Assembly: GCF_007827815.1 (NCBI RefSeq)
Contig: NZ_VITH01000007.1
Span: forward strand, 186,001-250,000
From: Azospirillum brasilense
GTDB taxonomy: Bacteria; Pseudomonadota; Alphaproteobacteria; Azospirillales; Azospirillaceae
Reading direction: 5' to 3'
DNA length: 64,000 nt
The notes beneath the pieces were generated by a model, which saw only the letters and a program-made list of their open reading frames with translations, made no database searches and was not told where the DNA came from. How positions within the stretch are numbered: the stretch's first letter is position 1; each line of letters opens with the position of its first letter. Shown here in pieces: positions 37,616 to 46,796 of this stretch. A program made the translations under genes and the position numbers.

Positions 37616-38776
37616 ATGCCACCGATCGCAAAGACCCCGATCGCCAAACCCGCCCCGAAGTCCGCCGCCGGCTCGCTCGCCTCCTTCGCGCCCTGGGCGG
37701 GGGAGGGCGGCGTCCGCGTCTATCTGCGGCCGGTCGGGCTGCTGCCCATCGCCGCCTGGAGCGCCGGGGCGGCGGTGCCGCTGGCTGGCGGGCGCTTCGC
37801 CTTCGCCACCGCCGAACTGATCGTCCGGCATGGTGCGCGGATCGAGCGGGCCTTCGCGCCGCTGACCGAGATCATGGCCTGGGGGTGGGAGCGCGGGACC
37901 GCCGTCGCGCAGAGCCTCGACCAGCGGCTGGGCGCGCTGACCCGTGGGCGGGTGCCGTTCGGGGGTCTGGACCTTGGGCGCCCGCAGATCATGGCCATCG
38001 TCAACGTGACGCCCGACAGCTTCTCCGACGGCGGCGACTTCTTCGACGCCAAGGCGGCCATCGCCCATGGCGAAGCGATGCTGGAGGCCGGGGCCGACCT
38101 GCTGGACGTCGGCGGCGAATCCACCCGTCCCGGTTCCGCCCCCGTGTCGCCGGAGGAGGAGGAGGCCCGCGTCCTGCCGGTGGTCCGCCACTTCGCGGCC
38201 AAGGGCGCCGTGGTCTCGGTGGACACGCGGCACGCGCGGGTGATGCGCGCGGCGCTTGACGCCGGGGCGGCGCTGATCAACGACGTGGCCGGGCTGCGCG
38301 ACCCCGGCGCGCTGCCGCTGGTGGCGGAGAAGGCGGCCCCCGTGGTGGTCATGCACATGCGGGGCGAACCCGGCACCATGCAGCAGAACCCGGTCTATGA
38401 GGACGCGGCGCTCGACGTCTTCGATTGGCTGGAGGAGCGGGTGGAGGCCTGCCGCGCCGCCGGGGTGGCGCTGGAGCGCATCGCCGTCGATCCCGGGATC
38501 GGCTTCGGCAAGACGGTGGAGCACAATCTCGCCATCCTGCGCCACACCGCCCTGTATCATGGGCTGGGCTGCGCCCTGCTGATCGGGCTGTCGCGCAAGA
38601 CGCTGATCGGCAAGCTGTCGCGGAACGAGCCGCCCAAGGAACGGCTGCCCGGATCGCTGGCCGCCGGTCTGGAAACGCTGAATCAGGGCGCGCAGATCCT
38701 GCGTGTGCATGACGTTCCCCAAACGGTCCAGGCGCGCGCCGTCTGGGAGGGGCTGCATCCCGCACGGGTGCCGTGA
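37616..38776 (+). CDS. folP: Dihydropteroate synthase
   Basis: Condenses aminobenzoate with hydroxymethyl-dihydropterin diphosphate in folate synthesis; sulphonamide target. 386 residues, about 100 longer than the usual enzyme: the catalytic barrel begins near residue 122 with RPQIMAIVNVTPDSFSDGGDFF and includes LDVGGESTRPGSAPVS, VSVDTRHARVM, INDVAGLRD, VVVMHMRGEPGTMQ, DPGIGFGKTVEHN and RKTLIGKL. The N-terminal 120 residues (VRVYLRPVGLLP...REWGWERG-like) are an extension I cannot assign. Upstream of glmM, as in many bacteria, but without ftsH. Confidence 0.95.
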   Translation: MPPIAKTPIAKPAPKSAAGSLASFAPWAGEGGVRVYLRPVGLLPIAAWSAGAAVPLAGGRFAFATAELIVRHGARIERAFAPLTEIMAWGWERGTAVAQSLDQRLGALTRGRVPFGGLDLGRPQIMAIVNVTPDSFSDGGDFFDAKAAIAHGEAMLEAGADLLDVGGESTRPGSAPVSPEEEEARVLPVVRHFAAKGAVVSVDTRHARVMRAALDAGAALINDVAGLRDPGALPLVAEKAAPVVVMHMRGEPGTMQQNPVYEDAALDVFDWLEERVEACRAAGVALERIAVDPGIGFGKTVEHNLAILRHTALYHGLGCALLIGLSRKTLIGKLSRNEPPKERLPGSLAAGLETLNQGAQILRVHDVPQTVQARAVWEGLHPARVP

Positions 38777-38905
38777 TCGCATGGCCCGTGTAACCCTTTG
38801 GCGTCTGCGCGGAAGGGTTCTTGACCGTGCCCCCCGCGCCAAGCGATGACATTTTCACACATCCGCGATTGCGGTACAGTGACTGGGCCATTCCCGAGGG
38901 TTTTC

Positions 38906-40273
<1,368 letters not shown>

Positions 40274-40314
40274 GGCCAACCCTCCAACCAGACGACCAGA
40301 CGGAAGCAATCCCG

Positions 40315-41130
40315 ATGCAGGCCCACCCGATCAACGGCCGTGTTCTCATCGTCGCCGGATCCGATTCCGGCGGCGGTGCCGGCATCCAGGCGGACATCAA
40401 GGCGGTCAGCGCGCTGAACGCCTTCGCCATGACCGCCATCGCGGCGCTGACCGCGCAGAACACGACGGGGGTCTATGGTGTGCTGCCGGTGGACCCGGCC
40501 TTCGTCGCCCTGCAGATGAAGGTGGTGCTGGAGGATCTCGGGGCCGACAGCATCAAGATCGGCATGCTCGCCACCGCCGCCGTCATCGAGGCGGTGGCCG
40601 GCGAGTATGAGGCGCGGGCCATCAACGTTCCGCTGGTCGTCGATCCGGTGATGGTTTCGAAGAGCGGCCATTTCCTGCTGGAGCCGGACGCCGTGCAGAC
40701 CCTGCGCAAGCGCCTGCTGCCCCATGCGGAGCTGGTCACCCCCAACCTGCCGGAGGCCGAGGCGCTGACCGACATCCCGGTGCGCAACCTGGACGACATG
40801 CGCCGCGCCGCCGAGCTGATCCGCACCTTCGGGCCGAAGGCCGTCCTGCTGAAGGGCGGCCATCTGGAGGACGAGCGGCTGTGCGACCTGCTGCTCACCG
40901 AGGACGGCGAGGAGGTGTTCGAAGGGCGGCGCATCCACACCCCGCACACCCACGGCACCGGCTGCACCCTGGCCTCGGCCATCGCCGCCGGCATCGCCCA
41001 GGGATTGACCGTGCGTGATTCGGTGGCCCGCGCCCGTGCCTATGTGGACGAGGCCATCCGCTCCGCCCCCGGTTTCGGCCATGGCCACGGCCCGCTGAAC
41101 CATCTGCACACGGTCCGGCCGTTCCCGTAA
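40315..41130 (+). CDS. thiD: Hydroxymethylpyrimidine/phosphomethylpyrimidine kinase
   Basis: Thiamine pathway kinase acting twice on HMP. 271 residues with VLIVAGSDSGGGAGIQADIKAVSAL, AALTAQNTTGVYGV, DPVMVSKSGHFLL, TPNLPEAEALT, LLKGGHLED and the ribokinase-family catalytic HTHGTGCTLASAIAAG. 41 bp after glmM. Convergent with the MocR gene. Confidence 0.95.
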   Translation: MQAHPINGRVLIVAGSDSGGGAGIQADIKAVSALNAFAMTAIAALTAQNTTGVYGVLPVDPAFVALQMKVVLEDLGADSIKIGMLATAAVIEAVAGEYEARAINVPLVVDPVMVSKSGHFLLEPDAVQTLRKRLLPHAELVTPNLPEAEALTDIPVRNLDDMRRAAELIRTFGPKAVLLKGGHLEDERLCDLLLTEDGEEVFEGRRIHTPHTHGTGCTLASAIAAGIAQGLTVRDSVARARAYVDEAIRSAPGFGHGHGPLNHLHTVRPFP

Positions 41131-41157
41131 GGGCGCGGCCTTTCCGCTTCTCCTCAA

Positions 41158-42552
41158 TCACACGATCGACAGCATCGCCGTCTGCGGATTCTCCAGCAGG
41201 TCGGCCAGCGTGCGCAGGCCTCGCGCCAGCTCGTCCCGGCTGTGCGGGTGGCAAAGGCCCAGCCGCACGGCGTGGGGGGCGCTGGCCCGGCCCACGGCGA
41301 ACACGTCGCCGCCCGTCACCTTCACGCCGCGCCGCAGCGCCTCCGCGATGAAATCGTCGCGCCGCCAGGGCTCGGGCAGGACCAGCCAGAGATGCTGTGC
41401 CGAGGCGTGCCCGCAGACGGCGCTGGCGGGTAGGATGGAGCGGGCGATCTGCTGGCGCGCCATGGCTTCGCCGCGCTGGGCCTCGGCAATGCGGTCGGCG
41501 CCGCCGTCGGTGATCCAGCGCGTCGCGACCTCCGGCGGCAGGGGCGGGGAGGAGTATTGCAGGGCGCGGATGACCGCCTCCACCCGCGGCACCAGGGCCG
41601 GCGGAGCGACCACGTAGCCGACGCGCAGCCCGGCCGAGACGCTCTTGGACAGGCTGTTGACGTAGATCGTGACGTCCGGGGCGATGGCCTGGATGGGCTT
41701 CGCGTCATGGACCAGGAAGCCGAACACGTCGTCCTCGACCAGCACCACCCCGTAGCGGCGGGCGATGGCGGCGATCTCCACGCGCCGGGCCTGCGGCATG
41801 ACGGAGGCCGTGGGGTTGTGCAGGGTCGGCACCAGATACAGCGCCTTGGGCGCCAGACGGCGGCAGGCGCTGTCGAAACTGTCCGGGACCACGCCATGCT
41901 CGTCGATGGCGATGCCCTCCAGGTGATAGCCCTCGACGGCGCTCAGCGTCTTCATGCCGTAGTTGGTCAGCCGCTCCGTCAGCACCACGTCGCCGGGGCG
42001 GGCCACCGCGGCCATCGCCACCGCCATGGCGTTCTGCGCGCCGGTGGTCAGCAGGACCGTGTCCGGCGTCGCCGCCGCCCGGTGCTGCCGCGTCAGCCAC
42101 TGCGCCCCGGCGGCGCGGTGGGCGGGCAGGCCGGCGTGCGGCGCGTATTCCAGCAGCGCGCCCAGGTTCGGCGAGGCGCCGATGGCGGCCAACGTGGCGC
42201 CCATCATCGGCACCGACATCGGGTGTTCCGGCGTCACGACGGTCATGTTGATGACCGACGGTTCCGGCCGGGGCGTCCAGGTGAAGGGGTCGGACGGAGG
42301 CATGTGGCGCTGCCCCTGCACGAAGGTGCCGCGCCCAACCTCGCCGCCGATCAGCCCGCGCTTCTCCGCCTCCGTATAGGCGCGGGTGATGGTCCCGACG
42401 GTGACGCCGAGGCGGTAGGCGAGGTCGCGGTGGGTGGGAAGCCGGGTGCCGGGGGCGAGACGTCCGTTGGCGATGTCGTCGGACAGGGCGTCGGCGATGG
42501 CGCGGTAACGGGGGCCTTGCCGCCCCTCCAGATCAGGAACCCACTGTGTCAT
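41158..42552 (-). CDS. MocR-type regulator (GntR HTH fused to aminotransferase fold)
   Basis: 464 residues: GntR winged helix (YRAIADALSDDIANGRLAPGTRLPTHRDLAYRLGVTVGTITRAYTEAEKRGLIGGEVGRGTFV) and a fold-type I PLP domain with TTGAQNAMAVAM, PTLHNPTASVMP, VEDDVFGFL and the PLP-Lys in SLSKSVSAGLRVGYVV. MocR proteins sense PLP or amino-group compounds. I take the ATG at 42552, which starts near its predicted promoter (about 9-nt leader, no ribosome site); the frame is open to a TTG at 42588. It probably binds ACAAT/ATTGT repeats at 42557-42612 and 44628-44685. Confidence 0.9.
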   Translation of the reverse strand: MTQWVPDLEGRQGPRYRAIADALSDDIANGRLAPGTRLPTHRDLAYRLGVTVGTITRAYTEAEKRGLIGGEVGRGTFVQGQRHMPPSDPFTWTPRPEPSVINMTVVTPEHPMSVPMMGATLAAIGASPNLGALLEYAPHAGLPAHRAAGAQWLTRQHRAAATPDTVLLTTGAQNAMAVAMAAVARPGDVVLTERLTNYGMKTLSAVEGYHLEGIAIDEHGVVPDSFDSACRRLAPKALYLVPTLHNPTASVMPQARRVEIAAIARRYGVVLVEDDVFGFLVHDAKPIQAIAPDVTIYVNSLSKSVSAGLRVGYVVAPPALVPRVEAVIRALQYSSPPLPPEVATRWITDGGADRIAEAQRGEAMARQQIARSILPASAVCGHASAQHLWLVLPEPWRRDDFIAEALRRGVKVTGGDVFAVGRASAPHAVRLGLCHPHSRDELARGLRTLADLLENPQTAMLSIV

Positions 42553-42556
42553 GGGG

Positions 42557-42612
42557 ACAATGATGACATTGTACCGATCCGCAGGCAAGTGTCACCGCAT
42601 TGTCGCGATTGT
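42557..42612. promoter_or_regulatory. MocR promoter and paired operator repeats, site 1
   Basis: Left copy: ACAATG-ATGA-CATTGT palindrome, 42557-42572. Right copy: ATTGTCGCGATTGT, 42599-42612, two ATTGT units 9 bp apart. The predicted minus-strand promoter of mocR has -35 GTGACA (42590-42595) and -10 TACAAT (42568-42573), 16 bp apart, so the left copy covers its -10. Arrangement is repeated at site 2. Confidence 0.6.
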
Positions 42613-42732
42613 ACGTGTCGGGTTGCGCCGAGCACGCGGGAACCCGGACGGCCAAGCGGGCGTTGCAGTCAGGACCGCCCGGCGCCGCTTCGGCATCCCT
42701 TTCGCGCCGGGCACAGCCGGGAGAATTCAGGC

Positions 42733-43059
42733 ATGAGCGCCGAAAACGCCATCCGACACACCTACGACCGCGTCTTTGGGGGCGCGCGGAATCTCGGGCC
42801 GCTGGAACGCGCCGTGTCCACCGGCCTCGGCCTCGTCATGGCGGCGGGCGGCGTGCGCCGCGGCGCCGACGTGCGGGGCGCCATCATGGGGCTGGCCGGC
42901 GCCGCCCTGGTGGCCCGCGGCATGAGCGGACACTGCCCGCTGAAGGCCATGGTGGCCGACGAGGACCACGACCGCCTGTCCGGCCCGCGGTCGGAGCGCT
43001 ACAGCCCCGGCGAAGGGCCGCTGGAGCGCACGCCGGCCCGCACCGGGGCTTTTTCCTGA
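42733..43059 (+). CDS. YgaP-like DUF2892 membrane protein
   Basis: 108 residues. NLGPLERAVSTGLGLVMAAGGV, then GAIMGLAGAALVARGMSGHCPLKAMVA: the double glycine-rich hydrophobic segments ending in a G/R-H-C-P-L motif are typical of DUF2892. A Pro/Arg-rich cytoplasmic tail follows. GGGAG lies ten bases before the ATG. The promoter region includes one of the MocR-type repeats (42599-42612). Confidence 0.75.
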   Translation: MSAENAIRHTYDRVFGGARNLGPLERAVSTGLGLVMAAGGVRRGADVRGAIMGLAGAALVARGMSGHCPLKAMVADEDHDRLSGPRSERYSPGEGPLERTPARTGAFS

Positions 43060-43086
43060 CGGAACGGGCCAGTCAGGGGATGACGG

Positions 43087-43425
43087 TCACGAGGATGAGG
43101 AAGCGGGGCGGCGGCGCCGCTTCCACTCCTTCCAGCGCCGCTCGCCCCGCACCAACGCGCGGTTGATCGGCGGGCGAAGGAACGGAACGTCGTAGGCGAG
43201 CAGCACGAGGCCGAGAGGCAGCATCCAGATTCCCAGCACGGGCAGGAAGCTGAGCAGCCCGCCGAGAATCAGCAGCAGCCCGGCCGGGACGCGCACCCAG
43301 GTCGCCCGCGGCTCGCGGAGCCAGGCCAGCACGCGCGCCATGGAGTCGGGAAGCTTCTCCTGGATGCGATCCACCCGCCGTTCGAGGCGTCTGTGGTGCT
43401 GGTCGCTCAACGCGGCACTCTCCAT
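43087..43425 (-). CDS. Small PGPGW-like inner membrane protein
   Basis: 112 residues: a basic helix (HRRLERRVDRIQEKLPDSMARVLAWLREPR), two adjacent hydrophobic helices (AGLLLILGGLLSFLPVLGIWMLPLGLVLLAYDV), and a basic Arg-rich tail (ERRWKEWKRRRRPASSSS). The PVLGIWMLPLGLVLLA stretch resembles the PGPGW transmembrane family. Function unknown. Divergent from the BI-1 gene across 306 bp, which hold the tandem repeat given below. Confidence 0.65.
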   Translation of the reverse strand: MESAALSDQHHRRLERRVDRIQEKLPDSMARVLAWLREPRATWVRVPAGLLLILGGLLSFLPVLGIWMLPLGLVLLAYDVPFLRPPINRALVRGERRWKEWKRRRRPASSSS

Positions 43426-43652
43426 GTTGTTGATCCGGCTCTCAGTTGTTGATGCGTGACGCGGCGCTCCAGCTTGCCGGACCGGCCGCTCCCAAGCCGC
43501 CATATGGGAACAGCCGGGCGCGTTCCAAGCTCCCGTTCGCGCGGCTCCCGCGAGGGGGCGGGTCTCTTGAAAGGCGCCGGCCACACGGCCAACTATTAGG
43601 GCAACCAGGGTCCGGGCCCCTCTGGCGGCCGAGTTGCCGCTATGCGCCCACC

Positions 43653-43712
43653 GCCGGTCAGAGGCCTGCCGGTCAGAGTCATGCCGGTCGAAGGCCCGCC
43701 GGTCAGAGGCTT
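43653..43712 (+). repeat. Four tandem 15-bp repeats in the BI-1 leader
   Basis: Four consecutive 15-bp units, all starting GCCGGTC: GCCGGTCAGAGGCCT (43653), GCCGGTCAGAGTCAT (43668), GCCGGTCGAAGGCCC (43683), GCCGGTCAGAGGCTT (43698). They end 20 bp before the BI-1 start, between divergent genes; they could be regulator sites or a slippage-prone array. Confidence 0.7.
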
Positions 43713-43731
43713 GAACGAGGGAGTTTTCGCA

Positions 43732-44457
43732 ATGTTCGACCAGTATCCCAACCAGAATCGGTGGGGCGCCGGTGCCGCGGGCGTGGACCGTGCGGCGTTC
43801 GACGAGGGCCTGCGCAAGCACATGCTGCGGGTCTACAATTTCATGATGCTCGGCCTTGGCGTGACCGGTCTGGTGGCGCTGTTCGTGGCGAGCACGCCGG
43901 CGCTGTATGTGCCGATCTTCACGACCCCGCTGAAGTGGGTGGTGATGCTGGCGCCGCTGGCCTTCATCATGGTGCTGTCCTTCCGCTTCCACGCGATGTC
44001 GGCTAGCGCGCTGCAGGGGCTGTTCTGGGCCTTCTGCGCGGTGATGGGCGTGTCGATGGCGTCGATCTTCCTGGTCTTCACCGGGGCCAGCGTGGCGCGG
44101 GTGTTCTTCATCACCGCGGCGATGTTCGCGGCGATGAGCCTGTGGGGCTACACCACCAAGGCCGACCTGTCGAAGATGGGCTCGTTCCTGATGATGGGCC
44201 TGATCGGCATCGTCATCGCCAGCCTGGTCAACATCTTCATCGGTTCCAGCGCCCTGCAGTTCGCCGTCTCGGTGATCGGCGTGGTGATCTTCACCGGCCT
44301 GACCGCCTACGACACCCAGCGCATCAAGGAGGAGTACGCCGAGGGCTACGGCCATGAGGCCAACACCAAGCTCGCCGTCATGGGTGCCCTCTCTCTCTAC
44401 CTCAACTTCATCAACCTCTTCCAGATGCTCCTCCAGCTCATGGGCAACCGCGAGTAA
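43732..44457 (+). CDS. Bax inhibitor-1/YccA-family membrane protein
   Basis: 241 residues with seven hydrophobic helices. RVYNFMMLGLGVTGLVALFVA, PLKWVVMLAPLAFIMVLSF, GLFWAFCAVMGVSMASIFLVFTGASVARVFFITAAMFAAMSLWGYTTKADL, FLMMGLIGIVIASLVNIFI and the C-terminal TGLTAYDTQRIKE, ALSLYLNFINLFQMLLQLMG. YccA-like proteins modulate FtsH or calcium leak in bacteria. ATG 43732 has GAGGGAG upstream; the open extension before it overlaps the tandem repeat. Confidence 0.9.
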   Translation: MFDQYPNQNRWGAGAAGVDRAAFDEGLRKHMLRVYNFMMLGLGVTGLVALFVASTPALYVPIFTTPLKWVVMLAPLAFIMVLSFRFHAMSASALQGLFWAFCAVMGVSMASIFLVFTGASVARVFFITAAMFAAMSLWGYTTKADLSKMGSFLMMGLIGIVIASLVNIFIGSSALQFAVSVIGVVIFTGLTAYDTQRIKEEYAEGYGHEANTKLAVMGALSLYLNFINLFQMLLQLMGNRE

Positions 44458-44494
44458 CGGGACCGCATCCAGCGCCATCCAAGGCGCTCTTCCG

Positions 44495-44524
44495 GGCCGG
44501 CCGCTTTCCGCGGCCGGCCTTTTT
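44495..44524 (+). terminator. Terminator of the BI-1 gene
   Basis: GGCCGGCCGC/GCGGCCGGCC 10-bp stem, loop TTTCC, followed by a T run (44520-44524), 38 bp after the stop. Confidence 0.93.
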
Positions 44525-44627
44525 CATGCCCGGACGGTGAGGTCGAAGGAGAGTGGGCTCGTCCAGGGTGTGTGTCACGGGTGAGTGTGGCCGTCGGGAT
44601 ACATCCGATATCGGAAATGTAATGGTG

Positions 44628-44685
44628 ACAATAACGACATTGACCGGGGCGATTGCGCGGACATAATCACCATTGTCTCGATTGT
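44628..44685. promoter_or_regulatory. DUF1127-operon promoter and paired operator repeats, site 2
   Basis: Left copy ACAATAACGACATTG at 44628-44642 matches ACAAT-N4-ACATTG of site 1; right copy ATTGTCTCGATTGT at 44672-44685 matches the site 1 right copy at 13 of 14 bases. TTGACC (44640-44645) and CATAAT (44662-44667), 16 bp apart, form a good promoter lying between the copies. Confidence 0.65.
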
Positions 44686-44719
44686 TCGGGGCCGAATGTT
44701 TTGATGAAGGAGGCACATT

Positions 44720-44968
44720 ATGCGCACCACGGAAGCGACCCGCTCGTCCGGATCGTCCTCGTTCACGACCGTCTTCAAGGTCATCGCGCGCGCCCTCACC
44801 GTCGGCATCCGCCCCGTCTGGTTCGTGATGGAGGCCGGCCTGAACGGCTACGAGCGGTGGCGGCAGCGGCAGGCGCTGATGCGGCTGGACGACCATCTGC
44901 TGAAGGACATTGGCGTGTCCCGCGCCGATGTGGACAGCGAGGTCAACAAGCCCTTCTGGCGGGGTTGA
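44720..44968 (+). CDS. DUF1127 small protein
   Basis: 82 residues, ending in the DUF1127 signature WRQRQALMRLDDHLLKDIGVSRADVDSEVNKPFWR. Small DUF1127 proteins of alphaproteobacteria are Arg-rich and linked to RNA or phosphate/polyamine metabolism in a few cases. AAGGAGG (44707-44713) gives an excellent ribosome site. First gene of an operon with GNAT and PhzF proteins. A hydrophobic stretch (VFKVIARALTVGIRPVWFVMEAGL) precedes the domain. Confidence 0.85.
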   Translation: MRTTEATRSSGSSSFTTVFKVIARALTVGIRPVWFVMEAGLNGYERWRQRQALMRLDDHLLKDIGVSRADVDSEVNKPFWRG

Positions 44969-44972
44969 GCCG

Positions 44973-45389
44973 ATGAGCGCCGATGCGATCCTCTACGCCG
45001 TCGAGCCCGACCTGACCGCCGACGCCTTCATCGACGTGCTCCACCGCTCCGGGCTGGCCGAGCGCCGGCCCGTGGCGGACCGCCCGCGGGTGGAGGCAAT
45101 GCTGCGCAACGCCGGCCTGATCGTCACCGCCCGCGACGCGGACGGGCAACTGGTCGGCGTCGCCCGGTCCATCACCGATTTCGCCTTCTGCTGCTACCTG
45201 TCCGATCTCGCCGTCGACCGCGCCCGTCAGGGGCGCGGCATCGGCAAGGAGCTGATGCGCCGCACCCGCGCCGCGGTGGGGGAGGGCGTCACCTGCCTTC
45301 TCCTGTCGGCGCCCAAGGCGATCGGCTTCTATGAGGCGGCGGGGATGGAGCGGCACCCCCAGGCGTTCCTGTTCACCGAGAAACCGTAA
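44973..45389 (+). CDS. GNAT-family N-acetyltransferase
   Basis: 138 residues. Acetyl-CoA-binding motif A in YLSDLAVDRARQGRGIGKELMRRTRAAV and motif B in LLLSAPKAIGFYEAAGMERHPQAF. Substrate unknown. Four bases after the DUF1127 stop and 9 bp before the PhzF gene, so one transcript is likely. DUF1127-GNAT-PhzF near a MocR regulator suggests amino-compound metabolism, an inference. Confidence 0.88.
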   Translation: MSADAILYAVEPDLTADAFIDVLHRSGLAERRPVADRPRVEAMLRNAGLIVTARDADGQLVGVARSITDFAFCCYLSDLAVDRARQGRGIGKELMRRTRAAVGEGVTCLLLSAPKAIGFYEAAGMERHPQAFLFTEKP

Positions 45390-45398
45390 GGAGGCACC

Positions 45399-46193
45399 GT
45401 GCGCCTTCCCCTGTATCAGGTTGATGCCTTCGCGGACGCGGTGTTCGCGGGCAACCCGGCGGCGGTCGTGCCGCTGGAGGACTGGCTTCCCGACGCGACG
45501 CTCCAGGCCATCGCGGCGGAAAACAACCTGGCGGAGACCGCTTTCCTCGTCCGCCGCGGCGACGGTTACGAGATTCGCTGGTTCACCCCGACGGTCGAGG
45601 TGGACCTGTGCGGCCACGCCACGCTGGCCTCGGCCTTCGTCATCGCGACGATGCTGGAGTGGGGCTGCCCGCGCATCGACTTCGCCACCCGGGAAGCCGG
45701 GACCCTCAGCGTCACCCGCAACGGCGACCTCTACACGCTGGATTTCCCCAGCCGCCCGCCGGAGCCGCTGGCCGGGCCGCCGGCCGGCCTGCTCGACGCG
45801 CTGGGCGGACCGCCGCCGACAGCGCTGCTGAAGGCGCGCGACCTCGTGGTCGTCTATGACGACGAGGCGACGGTGCGCGCCCTGACCCCCGACATGAGCG
45901 CCCTGGCCCGGCTGGAGGATTTTTACGCGGTCATCGTGACGGCGCCGGGCGGCGGCGGCGTGGACTTCGTCTCCCGCTTCTTCGCGCCGGCCCAGGGGAT
46001 TCCCGAAGACCCGGTGACCGGCTCCGCCCATTGCACGCTGATCCCCTATTGGGCGCGGCGGCTGGGCAAGGAGCGGCTCAAGGCCCGGCAGGTCTCGGCC
46101 CGCGGCGGTTCCCTGTCCTGTGAACTGGTGGGCGACCGTGTGAAGATCGCCGGGAAAGCGGTTCTCTATATGGATGGCGCCATCTACATTTAG
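45399..46193 (+). CDS. PhzF-family isomerase-like protein
   Basis: 264 residues, GTG start with AAGGAGG. Matches the PhzF/DapF-like fold: QVDAFADAVFAGNPAAVVPLEDWLPD, AAENNLAETAFLV, RWFTPTVEVDLCGHATLASAFV and SRFFAPAQGIPEDPVTGSAHCTLIPYW. PhzF catalyses an isomerisation in phenazine synthesis, but most homologues are of unknown substrate and no phenazine genes are present here. Confidence 0.92.
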   Translation: MRLPLYQVDAFADAVFAGNPAAVVPLEDWLPDATLQAIAAENNLAETAFLVRRGDGYEIRWFTPTVEVDLCGHATLASAFVIATMLEWGCPRIDFATREAGTLSVTRNGDLYTLDFPSRPPEPLAGPPAGLLDALGGPPPTALLKARDLVVVYDDEATVRALTPDMSALARLEDFYAVIVTAPGGGGVDFVSRFFAPAQGIPEDPVTGSAHCTLIPYWARRLGKERLKARQVSARGGSLSCELVGDRVKIAGKAVLYMDGAIYI

Positions 46194-46235
46194 CGCCGTC
46201 CATACGAGGACCGACGGAACGGGAGGGCAGCGGGA

Positions 46236-46691
46236 ATGGCGGGGCGTTACTTCGAGGATTTCCGCGTCGGTGACGTGATCGAGACCGAAGGGGCGACGGT
46301 CACCGACAGCCAGATCATGGATTTCGCCCAGCGCTTCGACCCGCAGCCTTTCCACATGGACGCGGTGGCCGCCGCGGAGGGGCCGTTCGGCGGGCTGATC
46401 GCCAGCGGCTTCCACACCCTGTCCCTGACCTTCCGGCTGTTCCGCGACACCGGGGCCATCACCGGCACCAGCCTGGGCGGCTCGGGCGGCGACGAACTGC
46501 GCTGGCTGCGCCCGGTGCGGCCCGGCGACACGCTGCGCGTCCGGGTCGAGGTGGTGGAGGCCATCCCGTCCCGCCGCGGCGACCGCGGCACGGTCCGGCT
46601 GGCCTACACCACGCTGAACCAGCATGGCGAGGCGGTGATGACCGTCACCTTGAACCACATCGTGGCCACCCGCAGCATTCCCGCCGAGTAG
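46236..46691 (+). CDS. MaoC-family dehydratase
   Basis: 151 residues. GRYFEDFRVGDVIETEGATVTDSQIMDFAQRFDPQPFHMDAVAAAEGPFGGLIASGFHTLSLTFRLF carries the hot-dog fold with the catalytic Asp/His of (R)-specific enoyl-CoA hydratases (DPQPFHMD, GGLIASGFHTLS). Probable hydratase of acyl-CoA or a related thioester. Follows the PhzF gene by 42 bp. Confidence 0.88.
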   Translation: MAGRYFEDFRVGDVIETEGATVTDSQIMDFAQRFDPQPFHMDAVAAAEGPFGGLIASGFHTLSLTFRLFRDTGAITGTSLGGSGGDELRWLRPVRPGDTLRVRVEVVEAIPSRRGDRGTVRLAYTTLNQHGEAVMTVTLNHIVATRSIPAE

Positions 46692-46796
46692 GCCGGCCGA
46701 ATAAGAAGGACAAGCGCGGCCTGTTCCGTCGCGCGTCTTGATCCGCAGCCCCGGCCCCTGTATAGCCTCGCCCCTTCCATCACGGCGGGGGTTCCC

